The translations under genes and the position numbers were made by a program. From NCBI GenBank assembly GCA_004352715.1, contig SCFE01000101.1, positions 1,384,904 through 1,448,903 of the forward strand: DNA of 64,000 nucleotides, given 5' to 3'. The notes under the pieces were generated by a model, which searched no databases, was not told the DNA's origin, and saw only the letters and a list, made by a program, of their open reading frames with translations. This stretch comes from Hofstenia miamia (lineage: Eukaryota > Xenacoelomorpha > Acoela). Each line of letters starts with the position of its first letter. Within the stretch, counting starts at the first letter, position 1. Below are positions 10,418 to 21,007 of the stretch, piece after piece.

Positions 10418-12092
10418 AACAGGACTGTGTAAGCATCGATACTTATAATACACCGCGCATGCTCAAGAAATTTGACGTTTATCGAAGCCTGAGAACGTGT
10501 CTTCAACAGTGTACGTTGAACTCCAGCGCTACCAAGCAACTTCTGCTACAGTTGAGTGATCATTCTCTCTGCTAGGTAAAGCTTCTCGCAAGAACAAATA
10601 TTTTTTGCCTAAAAATGTATGCAAATATTTGCTTGTACTAAGATAAACTAATTAAATAAAGTTCTAGATTGGAAAATTTTTCATTTGTTTAGATCAAAAT
10701 GTGTCAAATTTTAACGTTTTTTAAAGTTATGACTTGAATGCGAAACTTAAAACACTTTTATTTAAATTCTCGACAATCACTTTTTAGAATTTTGGAAGCG
10801 TATTGTTGTATCTGCTTGAACTGTTATTTATAGATCTTTTTTTCTCTAACTAAATCATCCATAAAGATAGTAATGAAAAAATTATTATCTCTTGCCACAG
10901 ATATAACTAATGTAGTGAATAGTTTTGAATTCGTACGTTCAGTCATTACAATTTGCTTAATTTCAATTAGAGTTCTTGTGAATCTGCGCCGTAACTAAGA
11001 AGAAAGGTAAGTGTCAACTAAATACTTAATATATATCAATTCAGGATAATGATAAAACAAGAGCGGGATTTTCTATTTTTTTCTACACTTCAGTGTTTAT
11101 TTTACTTTCTTTTCAACAAAAACGATAACATTTTTTTAAAAAAAATTAAAACACTTGAATGCTACTATAGTTTGCCTTCTTGACCAAACTGATGTCAATT
11201 GATGTGCGGCAAATGCTTTACCCTTCCGATAAATTGTTGATTGATTTGAAAATTTCATTTTGGGATTATGTATTAATTATACTACATTATTACAGATAAC
11301 AACCATCAAGCTGCATTTTTTCTTTAAAATACATTTCTGATATTCATAGAGTAACTAAAAAATACACTGTAAGTAAAAAATTGACTTGGATGCATTATGC
11401 AAAAAGTCTTCATACAAAAATATAAATCGTCTATAGAAAAATTAGCATTAATTTTCTGCAACAGTGATCACATAACTTCGGGCAAGAGCAGAGTATGGGA
11501 ATTCCGATGGTCATTAAGATGCTAAAAATTGACATGTTAGCAAGATTATTAACATAATTATATACACATACATAATTTTGCAATTAATGACGATCCATTT
11601 TGAAAATCTATGATTTAATGTAAAAAAACTACGAAACCAAAAATATCTTGTCGTGAGGCAACGTCGTAGCATTATAATGAAATTCACACAGGAGATACAT
11701 TTGCTAGTTCCAACTCTTTGAAATTTGAAACAGACTTCGCAAAGATTATGTGGAAAAACATCAATGCAATCAAATGCAGATCAACTAAAAAGCACTGTGC
11801 GTATATGTAAAATAAAATTTGATATTGTGATTTCTTCATTCTCGAAATCTTGTATTTGGTTTAACAAGTGGCAAATATTGCATTTTGTTGCATTATGATT
11901 GAATGAATGGTTTATCAATAAAAAATTAGACGCGTATTCACCTATTTAAGGTTATGTTTTACTAATTTTCATCGTATTTCACATTTTATATTTTACGGAT
12001 TTTATTAAATAGATTGTTCTCATCTTTAGTGTTTACATTCATACTAAAATATATTTAAAATAAAATAAATAATAAACATATTAAATAACTAC
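10418..12092. other. No recognised gene
   Basis: Low-complexity AT-rich DNA. A good splice-donor consensus on the plus strand (AAAG then GTAAGTGTC, near 11006) has stops in all three frames upstream, so it cannot be supported as a coding exon. No repeats with clear ends were seen. Confidence 0.4.
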
Positions 12093-12205
12093 CTTGATTT
12101 TAGCATTAAATTCATCCAAGTGTACAGCACAGATGCAGCATTCATCTTCATTGAAAAAGATCTCAATTTCATTGCAATATTGAACACGGGCAGCGTGTTT
12201 ATTGC
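12093..12205 (-). CDS. Candidate internal exon with C-x2-C pair (RING-like?)
   Basis: 113 nt between a good acceptor (TTTGTAATTGTTTAG before 12205) and donor (AAG then GTAGTT after 12093). It completes a codon with its first two bases, then encodes 37 residues ending at a codon boundary, including YCNEIEIFFNEDECCICAV and HLDEFNAKIK. The acidic lead-in followed by C-x2-C and an acidic-F stretch resembles the first zinc-ligand pair of RING-H2 E3 ligases (compare CAICLDEF-type motifs). The second half of such a finger would be in the next exon downstream, which I could not find. Its entry phase (needs one leftover base) fits the exon at 23383-23505. The exon call is fairly good; the RING reading is a guess. 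Confidence 0.45.
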
Positions 12206-12739
12206 CTAAACAATTACAAATAAACAAATTGATGTCCGTCTGGCAAAGAAGGAAATTTCAAATTAAGAAAATAAGATCCACCAAACATGAACCAAGAAAA
12301 TTAGATTGAAACATTTATGTAGCCAATAGCTAAAGAATTCATTATTTAACAAGAAACTTAAGCGTGTGTCGAGTTCTGCTTCCTGGAATTTCGTATAAAG
12401 CTTAATTGATTGTATTCACAGATTCAATGGTAAACACGCGTATCTCTACATTTCATTACTTGAGCACTTCACACCAAAACAGTTCCAAAGAAAGGTCTTT
12501 TAACGCATTACATTAATACTCTCAATACGAGTAATAGGAAAAAGTACAATTCCGCCAATTTTGACTAGTAAATACTAGTATTAAATTTGAGCACCGATTT
12601 TTAGGAATTATATTTAAGTTATACATTGTTTTATCCAATATACAATTGTTGCTGTATGTAAGTTAGTTTACTTTTGATGTATTTTAGACCCCTCTCCGCC
12701 CAAGACGACGAATTCAAGCATTTTTCTCATTAAACCTGG
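12206..12739. other. No recognised gene
   Basis: AT-rich intron-like sequence between the exon candidate and the hAT relic. Nothing else seen. Confidence 0.4.
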
Positions 12740-13835
12740 GAAGGCCTAACTGTTCTCTGCTGGATCATGCTACGACGGAACTACTGCCATGAACGGTTAT
12801 CTATGAAATCCATAAGTAATGAAAAAGCCACTTATTACTATGAGCCTAACCTGAGACAAATCTCCTGAATATGTGATAAGTTTGCGAACGCAGGAACAAT
12901 AAATTGGAACCACTGGTCTTCCAAGAACTGCTCAGTTAAATGACAATGCCAATTTAGTTCTTTGCATTTGATGCTTTAAACTTGAATCTTTCAAGAGCAA
13001 CAATTCCATGAATCCTTAATGAAATTAACTTCATACCACCCAATTTTTTTTCATAAATTGAATGAAGATAACTTTAATAGGCAGGTGAATTACTTAAAAG
13101 TTAAAATGTTTAACTCTGGTATTAGCACATTGCGATATTTTTTTAAACAAAGTGGACGCAAAGGATCAAATCCGTTGGTTTATTGACACTTGTAAGTGCC
13201 AACATCGTTTTGAAAATTGCGATGCTTAAGGAAATAACGGCGCCCATAATTGGTTTAAATGAAGTTTTGTAGAAATACAACATAGACTATTATTCTGTTA
13301 GTACATTGATGCTAAAAGCATAACAAACAGTTGTCAATTTAGCTTTTTTCATCGATGTCTGTCAAAAACATTCGTGTCCATATTACTTCGGTTTCAATTG
13401 ATCCCCTGGTTAAGGAATTGAGAATGAGGATTGCAACCCCACAAGTGCATATTTTAAGGTATTGCTTGTTTGGATTCTGCTTCAGGTAGTTTCCTTGATT
13501 TGCAAAAATTATCAATAGGTGCCAATTTATATCCCAATAACATTGTGGAATATGGTATAACAATGGAAGTGAAAATGCTTTGAATGATGAAAAAGAAATT
13601 TAAACATATTCACGATTTGCTATTGCTTTTCGATCTACATTAAAAAGTTTTCAAAATGCTCTAACGTTGCCAGTCACATTCATCGAATGTGAAATGAAGC
13701 GAATATTAAATTCCCTGTGAAATACAATGAAAGACGAGCGGCAGGTAAATTTGCTGATCATATCAGTTCATAAAGACAAGGTAACGATAAAGGCAATGTA
13801 TACTGATCCGATTATTAACAGGTTTTTTAAGATAT
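12740..13835 (+). pseudogene. Decayed hAT transposase (DUF4371/ZMYM-type)
   Basis: At about 12757-12805 one frame reads SAGSCYDGTTAMNGYL, matching the CYDGA.NM.G block that carries the second catalytic Asp in this hAT group. At about 13645-13835 the plus strand reads FQNALTLPVTFIECEMKRIL, a stop, then NTMKDERQVNLLIISVHKD and PIINRF, the pattern of the C-terminal hATC dimerisation region (LP.T...ER.FS, then R..M...RL..LA.L). The catalytic-Glu block ERSFS has become ECEMKRI. The part between is broken by stops; near 13370 a piece reads IDPLVKELRMRI. No TIRs found. Identification rests on the two blocks and their order. Confidence 0.6.
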
Positions 13836-14550
13836 ATCACAAGAGGTTTTATATTTATTTTTGTATAGAGTATATACGTGTATTTTGCAAAAATTTTCAG
13901 GTATACATTATCTTGCGAATGTTAGATTTTTTAAATTTTCCTCTGTGGAAGGAGATATTCAGAATTTTTCACTTGGTTAGTCTTAGATTTTCCGTGTAAA
14001 CCAAATCCTAGTAAATATTGAAAGAAATTTTTTAGGACTCAACCACATATTGAAACTGAGATGGAATTGGGTTTTGGCAACACCAATGCCCTTGTAATGG
14101 TAAACTGCTCCGAAAGGCATAGAGTAAACACTTTACGATTTTTGATAAAAAATATTGCTTAAGCGCAAAAATACCCATCTCCCCTGCTACGGTATGTATT
14201 GGTGCAACATCAAAATGGCCACGATATATGAAAGACTTTTTTTACTCTTGTGACAACCCACCTCCTCACACATTTTGGAACCAATGACGTAATTTCCACA
14301 AGAGATATCAAGCTTCACCGAGCATAAGTTCAATTTCGCAGTATTTGATAATTCTCTTTTTTATGCTATGGTCAAGTACCGAAGTTCCGCATTATATTTT
14401 GTACTAATTATGTCACCAAGCACACGAAATTACAAGAAATATTATTCAAATTTTCAACAGCAGACAATGTAATCAGATGACACTTATAGTATTGGCAAGG
14501 TAGTTCATATATAAAAAAAGAGCCCGATTTTATGCCTATTAAGGGGGATC
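13836..14550. other. No recognised gene
   Basis: AT-rich DNA without a supported frame or repeat, ending in the (AT)n tract into which the hAT element inserted. Confidence 0.4.
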
Positions 14551-14599
14551 ATTTATATATATATATATATATATAAGTGATGATAGTTTAAATAAAATT

Positions 14600-14712
14600 T
14601 AAACTTTTAAAAACCTTTAAACAGTGAAAGTCGTTAAATTTAAACAGTTTTAAACTTTCAAACAGTAAGAATCGCCCAATTTAAACAGTTTTAATCTTTT
14701 AAACAGCAACAA
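14600..14712. promoter_or_regulatory. Left subterminal transposase-binding-type repeats
   Basis: The motif TTTAAACAG and close variants occur about five times here (for example near 14616, 14640, 14663, 14680 and 14697). Matching motifs lie near 16793-16880 at the other end, where they also form palindromes (TTTAAACGGCCGTTTAAAC). hAT transposases are known to bind short subterminal repeats; the binding role here is inferred from position and repetition. Confidence 0.6.
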
Positions 14713-14753
14713 AATCAGCACATTAAAATTCAGTATTGATCATAGAAAACAAT

Positions 14754-16529
14754 CTATAGTAGAATAAGTCTATCTTTGACACTCTTCATTTTTATCCGGT
14801 TTCGTCGGCCATCCGTTAAAATTGCGGCTCTTGAAAAACTCCTTTCACAGTTAGCTGGTGATGGTAAAATTCCCAAAAGAGCGTGCGCTGCATCTCTCAA
14901 TTTCGTAAAAGACGTATTCTGGGAAAAAAATTCAAATGCCGTCTTGTCCGGAATGTTGATCTCCGAGTCGAACTTTTCGAATTCTTGAATCAGCGTGAAA
15001 CTTTCTGCTTTGTCCATTCTCGGCTTCTTCTTGATGACCTCATCAAATTCTTCAAACAGTTCGTCAACTGCGCTCATAGATGTTTTGCTTTGTTGCACCG
15101 GTTGAGGAACTTCTATAACTTCACCAACTTCCTGGAGAATATGGCGTTCAAACGACTTTAAGTAGGTTGTACCTAAGTTTTTCTCGTGATCAGTAAGTAT
15201 TCTTCGTGCTCTTTTGTTCGGATTAAGCAAACTACAACACAATAGAACGCTTGGGAAAACGCCAAAACGACGATCAAGGGAGAACACAGTGTGGAATCGG
15301 CTGAAGAACTGTTTTACAATGTCGCATAATCTATCACTTTGACAGGCCTTAACGCAAGCTTTTTCAAGTTCTTTAACGGCGTAAACAATGTTGTCTGCCA
15401 CGGGATTTTGAGTTTCTAAGAATTTACCAAGCTTCAGTAATTTTTCATGTGCTGCAAACATCTCACTAACTGGAATCACGTCCAGCAGTCTGTAGAGCCG
15501 AGGGTTAGCCTGTCGCTCACTGTTTAGAAGCATTGAATTGTTTTGGACAAATTTCAGCTGTTTATAGATACCATGCCACCGCGTTGTGCAAAGTCGAGGC
15601 CCGTTAACATTTCTGGAACAACAGAAATTGTTTAATTGCACAAAAAATACCATTTCATTGACCGCGTCCAAAATGGCATTGTTGAGCTTATGGGCTCCAC
15701 ATCCCACAAATTGAGCATATTCAAAAGCATTAACGTCGATAATATCCTGAGACGTACCTTCAACCTGGAATGTATCTTGTTCAATTTCCAAATCTTGCTC
15801 TTCATCAACTTCAGAGAGTAAAATTTTGAACTTTCGGCAGCTGGCTATCATGGCATTACAATTATCCGACTGGAATGCCAAACATTTTTTAGCGTCCAAA
15901 TTGCAGTTTTCAAGAATTGATTTTACTTGTTGGGCAGTAATAGCAGATTTTGTATTTGGAACAATTTGAAAATCCAAAACTTGAGACTTTGGTTCCCACT
16001 TTTTTGATATCCATGAGGCGGAAACGATTAAAATATTTTGACGAACCTGATTTGTCCAATGATCCAGTTGGATGCCATAATATTCTGCTTGTTGGACCTC
16101 TTTGATTTTCGAGTTGCTGAGTTTGTCAATGTATTTTTCGATAGTTTTGTATGCTGGCAGCTTCCTTCTTTTAATGACGTTTTCGATAAATTTCTCTATT
16201 CTTGAGCATCGAAAAAAATTCATAGGCAAAATTGTATGCGCGAATGACAAAGCAATTTCCTCCAGTAGACGCGCTTCTTGGGAGACAACATTGAATGAAT
16301 CGGAAATTTGTAATTGGCGCTGGCTTGTAGATTCATTAATTTCCTTGTTTATTTCGGGATGACATCGAAGGAAGTGATCCTCTGAATGACTTATAAAGTT
16401 CGCGGCTTTAATCCCCGGCAGACTTGAATTGCATTTTGTACAAGTATATGAGCTCTCACCGTCGCTGTTGGTTGAAAGAATAATGAATTTTTCGTAACGC
16501 AGCCGTTTTTCTGACTTGGTTCTACCCAT
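14754..16529 (-). CDS. hAT-family transposase with BED zinc finger, 591 aa, intact
   Basis: Cuts and pastes the hAT element 14575-16892. I take the ATG at 16527-16529 (MGRTKSEK); the frame stays open 16 codons further up but without an ATG. In order: a BED-type zinc finger with C30, C33, H52 and H57; the first catalytic Asp region ending LDHWTN (D156); FQSDNCNAM with the second Asp (D222); the C/HxxH-type block GCGAHKLNNAILDAV (C277, H280); the conserved TRW (W318); and the C-terminal hATC region from about 540, LLGILPSPANCERSFS, with the third acidic residue E562. Length is normal for the family. No stops or frameshifts, so purifying selection or recent insertion is likely. Confidence 0.95.
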   Translation of the reverse strand: MGRTKSEKRLRYEKFIILSTNSDGESSYTCTKCNSSLPGIKAANFISHSEDHFLRCHPEINKEINESTSQRQLQISDSFNVVSQEARLLEEIALSFAHTILPMNFFRCSRIEKFIENVIKRRKLPAYKTIEKYIDKLSNSKIKEVQQAEYYGIQLDHWTNQVRQNILIVSASWISKKWEPKSQVLDFQIVPNTKSAITAQQVKSILENCNLDAKKCLAFQSDNCNAMIASCRKFKILLSEVDEEQDLEIEQDTFQVEGTSQDIIDVNAFEYAQFVGCGAHKLNNAILDAVNEMVFFVQLNNFCCSRNVNGPRLCTTRWHGIYKQLKFVQNNSMLLNSERQANPRLYRLLDVIPVSEMFAAHEKLLKLGKFLETQNPVADNIVYAVKELEKACVKACQSDRLCDIVKQFFSRFHTVFSLDRRFGVFPSVLLCCSLLNPNKRARRILTDHEKNLGTTYLKSFERHILQEVGEVIEVPQPVQQSKTSMSAVDELFEEFDEVIKKKPRMDKAESFTLIQEFEKFDSEINIPDKTAFEFFSQNTSFTKLRDAAHALLGILPSPANCERSFSRAAILTDGRRNRIKMKSVKDRLILL

Positions 16530-16784
16530 CTCATGTAAACGCTGACAAATTGAATGCTGTAGTAGCCGCACACGCACAGTGCTTTACTTGTCGTTTATCT
16601 TGCAAAGGCACAGTGTGGAACAATGCGTTTGTCTGCCACTTGGCGTCCTTAATTTTCATTGGCTGTCCCTGAAATGCGGCATACATAAGATAACAAGCGA
16701 AACAAAAGAATAAACTTAAATCAAAGAAAACCTGAACATTACGCTTTTCTATGGAAAATAGAAATAGTTAACTTTTTCTATTTA

Positions 16785-16880
16785 AACGGCCGTTTAAACA
16801 GTACCGTTTAAATTATTTGCTTTTAATTTATACTTTGATTTAAACGGCCGTTTAAACGCTGTTTAAACAGTGAATTTAAA
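16785..16880. promoter_or_regulatory. Right subterminal palindromic repeats of the hAT element
   Basis: TTTAAACGGCCGTTTAAAC occurs twice, with GTTTAAACAG copies beside it. The palindromes can form short hairpins. They lie upstream of the minus-strand transposase start, so they may also influence its promoter. Confidence 0.55.
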
Positions 16881-16892
16881 CTATCAACACTG

Positions 16893-17091
16893 ATATATAT
16901 ATAAAACTATTACTTTACATATATATAAAGTAATAGTTCTTTTTCGCTATCTGCTAATTCTTGTGTATTACCGCTGAGTAATTTTTTTATTTTGACGTTT
17001 ACCTTCTGCGCTGTGTTTTTAAGGATTTACATGTGGAGTTAGAGACAATGATTAACTAAATAAACAAAGAATTACGCAATAATGAGCCTTA
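16893..17091. other. (AT)n tract and short spacer
   Basis: The right half of the hAT target microsatellite, including ATATATAAAACTATTACTTT and its near inverse AAAGTAATAGTT (about 16893-16937), followed by unremarkable sequence up to the Harbinger-like element. Confidence 0.5.
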
Positions 17092-17492
17092 AGGTGCGTT
17101 CAGACGAGAACCTTTTGATGTATATCATTTGATATACGTCAAAAAGATGCTCGTCTGAACGCACATTATTCATTTGAACGATCAGTAATTAACGATTTTG
17201 TTTTGGGGACAGATTGTCTCAAGTATCCGCGAGTCTTAAAATACGAGGATTTTGAAGCTCAACAATTTTAACTTCAAAATGAACCCTGGCGATATTGAAT
17301 TTTAAATGTTCCAATTTTTTAACAAAAAGCAGTTATTGCTTTCAATGAAGCAATATTGATTTTTCACAAATTATTCTACTGAATTTTCAATATATTTTAC
17401 ATGCGTGTAGAACTAATTAAAATTACTTATAAAATACCGCGATATCAATAGTATATTTTGCATATACATTTGTATATATATATACATATATN

Positions 17493-17527
<35 letters not shown>

Positions 17528-18642
17528 CATATGTAAAATGGAATAGTAATTACAAATATGAATGCGTTTTATTGGAATTAGTTTCTGAAAAAAATGGAAT
17601 TTTAAGCCAGTGCATGGAACAATGCTTAATATCACCAGTATATTAAAACTTTTAAATGTATAAATTGCTTACGCAATGGAACGGACCTTTCGATCTCGAG
17701 TATAAATTAAAAGGATTGAATTTCCTAATTATGATTTTTTGCATTGCAAGAAAATAAATACATCTTAATACGAATGAGCACATTTTGTAAATCTGATTTT
17801 TTTAAAAAAATCTGTAAGTAGCTCGTTTTTGTAAAAGTATTTACGACAACATTTTTTGGGCTAATCAGCCATATAATTGCAGCTGTATTATTAACAGAAT
17901 TTTCTTAATAAATTTCGTAATTTTCTAAAAAGCTATATGTTAAGCCTCAAACAGAAATTTTCCAAGTTTCATACAGCAAGTATTGACCCGCGGGCTTNTT
18001 GTAAATCTGATTTTTTAAAAAAAATCTGTAAGTAGCTCGTTTTTGTAAAAGTATTTACGACAACATTTTTTGGGCTAATCAGCCATATAATTGTAGCTGT
18101 ATTATTAATACAATTGTCTTAAGAAATTTCGTAGTTTTCTAAATTGCTATATCTTAAGCCTTCAACAGAAATGTTCCACGTTTTCATACAGCAAGTATTG
18201 ACATGCGGGCTTGCGCACAATACACAGCCTAATTTTAAATAATGTACCGATCAATATTTTAGACAAGATACCACGTTATCAGTATTTTTCGGTAGTCATA
18301 ATATAGCGGTATTGGTTTCAGTATCCGTTTACCGCCGGGCTCTAGAAACTTTGAACAAGTAATTTCGTTTTTTTGAACAATCAGCATAATTAACTACTTA
18401 TTCTATGCAATATTATATAACAATATCTATAGAATTTAAACATCCAATCAAATTCGTTTTTGATTATAATGTTTTGAATCAGTGATTGAGGTGTTGATTA
18501 TAATCTTCCCAGTGATAGAAAAACACACTTCCTATTAAACTTAATTGATGAATAAACAAGTGGCCGTGCATCAAAATAATGCTCGTCTGAACGCACTTTC
18601 ATCAAAAGATGCGCATCAGAAGGTTCTCGTCTGAACGCACCT
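17092..18642. mobile_element. Harbinger-like non-autonomous element, copy 1
   Basis: A 1551-bp element with TIRs starting AGGTGCGTTCAGACGAGAAC at both ends and TTA flanking each end (17089-17091; 18643-18645). A 3-bp TTA/TWA duplication is typical of PIF/Harbinger. The left terminus is itself a long hairpin (17094-17164): the first 35 bases or so are mirrored after TGATGTATATCA-TT-TGATATACGTCA. The right terminus instead has the GCGTTCAGACGAG motif repeated in direct orientation. No transposase frame is visible. The interior holds an (AT)n tract (17470-17524, one N) and a tandem duplication of about 217 bp (17781-18205). An inverted second copy lies at 19259-21004. Confidence 0.85.
17781..18205. 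repeat. Tandem duplication of about 217 bp inside the Harbinger-like element
   Basis: TTGTAAATCTGATTTTTT begins each unit (about 17786 and 18000), and both run through AGCTCGTTTTTGTAAAAGTA and GGGCTAATCAGCCATATAAT to ACAGCAAGTATTGAC. They differ at roughly one base in ten, so this is a true old duplication, though a single N (17999) sits at the junction. Confidence 0.75.
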
Positions 18643-18645
18643 TTA

Positions 18646-19255
18646 GGTTAGCTGCATTGCCGGGAAAATGAAATTTAAACCAATATGTGAGGAGAGGAAA
18701 AAAGTAATGCTGGAGAGGTGAGCGTGCAATTGCTATGTTGCCAATGAGCAAAGGCACGGATATTCATTGTGTGCATTTATATCTCAAACATCTGATTTCA
18801 TTTTCTACTCATCAAGATTCATTAAAATTTGTTGATTTTCAGTAGTGGTTCTCTACCATTGGCAAATGCTTTGATACAAAAAGCCATTGTATTGATAATG
18901 CTAAAGCCGAAGAGAAGTGGCAACGTGTAATTTTTCAATATCCAAAAGTTAGACGGAATTGAATTTTGCTTGGTTAGTCCGCCATTCCTACATGTTGCTC
19001 GCCAATTGAAAGATTTTGGTGTTCTTTCAAATGTAACGTGAAGAAATTTGGGCAGCAAAATGCGCCAGTAAATTTTAAGATCGGAGGTGGAAAATTTGAA
19101 AGCTATAGTAAGGTTGAACAATCATTCCCGAAGCCAGCCACGGTGAGGATTCCCAAATAGTGTATGGATGAATCAGAGACATACTTTTAAGATGTGTTTG
19201 CTTTGCATTCTATAATTGAAATCTTTTTACATATAACGATAACTTTTGAAATTCT
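18646..19255. other. 610-bp spacer between the two inverted Harbinger-like copies
   Basis: No TIR remnants and no recognised gene. The minus strand is open for about 100 codons (18822-19121) but without an ATG at its start and without a recognisable motif. Confidence 0.45.
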
Positions 19256-19258
19256 TTA

Positions 19259-20403
19259 AGGTGCGTTCAGACGAGAACCTTTTGATGCGCATCTTTTGAT
19301 GAAAGTGTGTTCAGACGAGCATCTTTTTGATGTATGCTTTTTTGATGCATCTGTCAAAATTTGGGAGCGTTCAGACGAGCGTCTTTTTGATCTATGCTAA
19401 TTTGAACAATGTGCGTTCAGACGAGCATTATTTCGATGCACGGCCACTTGCTTATTCAGCAATTAAGTTTAATAGGAATTGTGTTTTTCTATCACTGGAA
19501 AGATTATAATCAACACCTCAATTACTGATTGAAAACATTATAATCAAAAACAAATTTGATTGGATGTTTAATTCTATAGATGTTGTTATACAATATTGCC
19601 TAGAATAAGTAGTAAATTACTGATTGTTCAAAAAAACGAAATTACCTGTATAAAGTTCTAGAGTCCGGCGGTATACCAATACTGAAACTAATACCGCTAT
19701 ATTATGACAATACCGAAAAATACTGATAACGTGAGATCTTGCCTAAAATTTTTATCGGTACATTATTTAAAAGTAGGCTGTGTATTGTGTGCAAGCCCGC
19801 GGGTCAATACTTGNNNNNNNNNNNNNNNNNNNNNNNNNNNNNNNNNNNNNNNNNNNNNNNNNNNNNNNNNNNNNNNNNNNNNNNNNNNNNNNNNNNNNNN
19901 NNNNNNNNNNNNNNNNNNNNNNNNNNNNNNNNNNNNNNNNNNNNNNNNNNNNNNNNNNNNNNNNNNNNNNNNNNNNNNNNNNNNNNNNNNNNNNNNNNNN
20001 NNNNNNNNNNNNNNNNNNNNNNNNNNNNNNNNNNNNNNNNNNNNNNNNNNNNNNNNNNNNNNNNNNNNNNNNNNNNNNNNNNNNNNNNNNNNNNNNNNNN
20101 NNNNNNNNNNNNNNNNNNNNNNNNNNNNNNNNNNNNNNNNNNNNNNNNNNNNNNNNNNNNNNNNNNNNNNNNNNNNNNNNNNNNNNNNNNNNNNNNNNNN
20201 NNNNNNNNNNNNNNNNNNNNNNNNNNNNNNNNNNNNNNNNNNNNNNNNNNNNNNNNNNNNNNNNNNNNNNNNNNNNNNNNNNNNNNNNNNNNNNNNNNNN
20301 NNNNNNNNNNNNNNNNNNNNNNNNNNNNNNNNNNNNNNNNNNNNNNNNNNNNNNNNNNNNNNNNNNNNNNNNNNNNNNNNNNNNNNNNNNATATATGTAC
20401 ATT

Positions 20404-20444
<41 letters not shown>

Positions 20445-21004
20445 GCAAAATATACAATTAATATCGCAGTATTTTATGTGAACCAAACCGAATCGACTCC
20501 CAAAATGTTGATTTCGCGAGGTCCCAAAAGTTTCGTTGTAATACACAATTGAACAATATAATTAAATTTCAATAGATGCTTGAATTCTGTTTTATAAGTA
20601 ATTTTAATTAGTTCTACACGCATGTAAAATATATTGACAATTCAGTAGCAAAATTTGTGAAAAATCAATATTGCTTCATTGAAAGGAATAACTGCCTTTT
20701 GTTAAAAAAATTGGAACATTTAAAATTCAATATCGTCAGGGTTCATTTTGAAGTTAAAATTTTTGAGCTTCAAAATCCTCGTATTTTAAGACTCACGGCT
20801 ACTTGAGACAATCTGTCCCCAAAACAAAATCGTTAATTACTGATCGTTCAAATGAATAATGTGCGTTCAGACGAGAATCTTTTGAACTACGTCAAAAAGA
20901 TGCAAGCTGTTTGTGCGTCAATTTGAACGATGTGCGTTCAGACGAGCATCTTTTTGACGTATATCAAATGATATACATCAAAAGGTTCTCGTCTGAACGC
21001 ACCT
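19259..21004. mobile_element. Harbinger-like non-autonomous element, copy 2 (inverted)
   Basis: The same TIR (AGGTGCGTTCAGACGAGAAC) at both ends, with TTA on each side (19256-19258; 21005-21007). Its left end matches the right end of copy 1 and its right end matches the left end of copy 1, including the hairpin terminus (about 20932-21002), so it is the same family in opposite orientation. The left end carries two to three additional internal GTGCGTTCAGACGAG copies (19311, 19370 and 19411 areas). The interior is cut by 577 N bordered by (AT)n. No transposase visible. Confidence 0.85.
19814..20390. other. Assembly gap, 577 N
   Basis: Inside Harbinger-like copy 2. It is bordered on the right by (AT)n, and on the left it falls at the position where copy 1 has its 217-bp tandem duplication. 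Confidence 0.99.
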
Positions 21005-21007
21005 TTA

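Larger units (their letters stand above)
14575..16892 (-). mobile_element. Complete hAT transposon, 2318 bp
   Basis: The left end AAGTGATGATAGTTTAAAT and the right end (inverted) CAGTGTTGATAGTTTAAAT form TIRs of about 19 bp with two differences, the first base being A on the left and C on the right. The flanking 8 bp are ATATATAT on both sides (14567-14574; 16893-16900), the 8-bp target duplication of hAT, inside an (AT)n tract. One intact transposase gene runs on the minus strand between them. Many TTTAAACAG motifs fill the subterminal regions. By its parts it looks autonomous; whether it moves now is not shown. Confidence 0.92.

Noticed and set aside
10985-11010. Plus-strand splice donor AAAG-GTAAGTGTC
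   Set aside because: All three frames upstream are stopped within a few codons; at best an untranslated exon.
17423-17646. ORFs of repeated Tyr-Ile residues
   Set aside because: Translations of (AT)n microsatellites; the same applies near 20400, 41600, 53920 and 57620.
18822-19121. 100-codon minus-strand frame between the Harbinger-like copies
   Set aside because: No ATG at the start, no recognised transposase motif and a length possible by chance.
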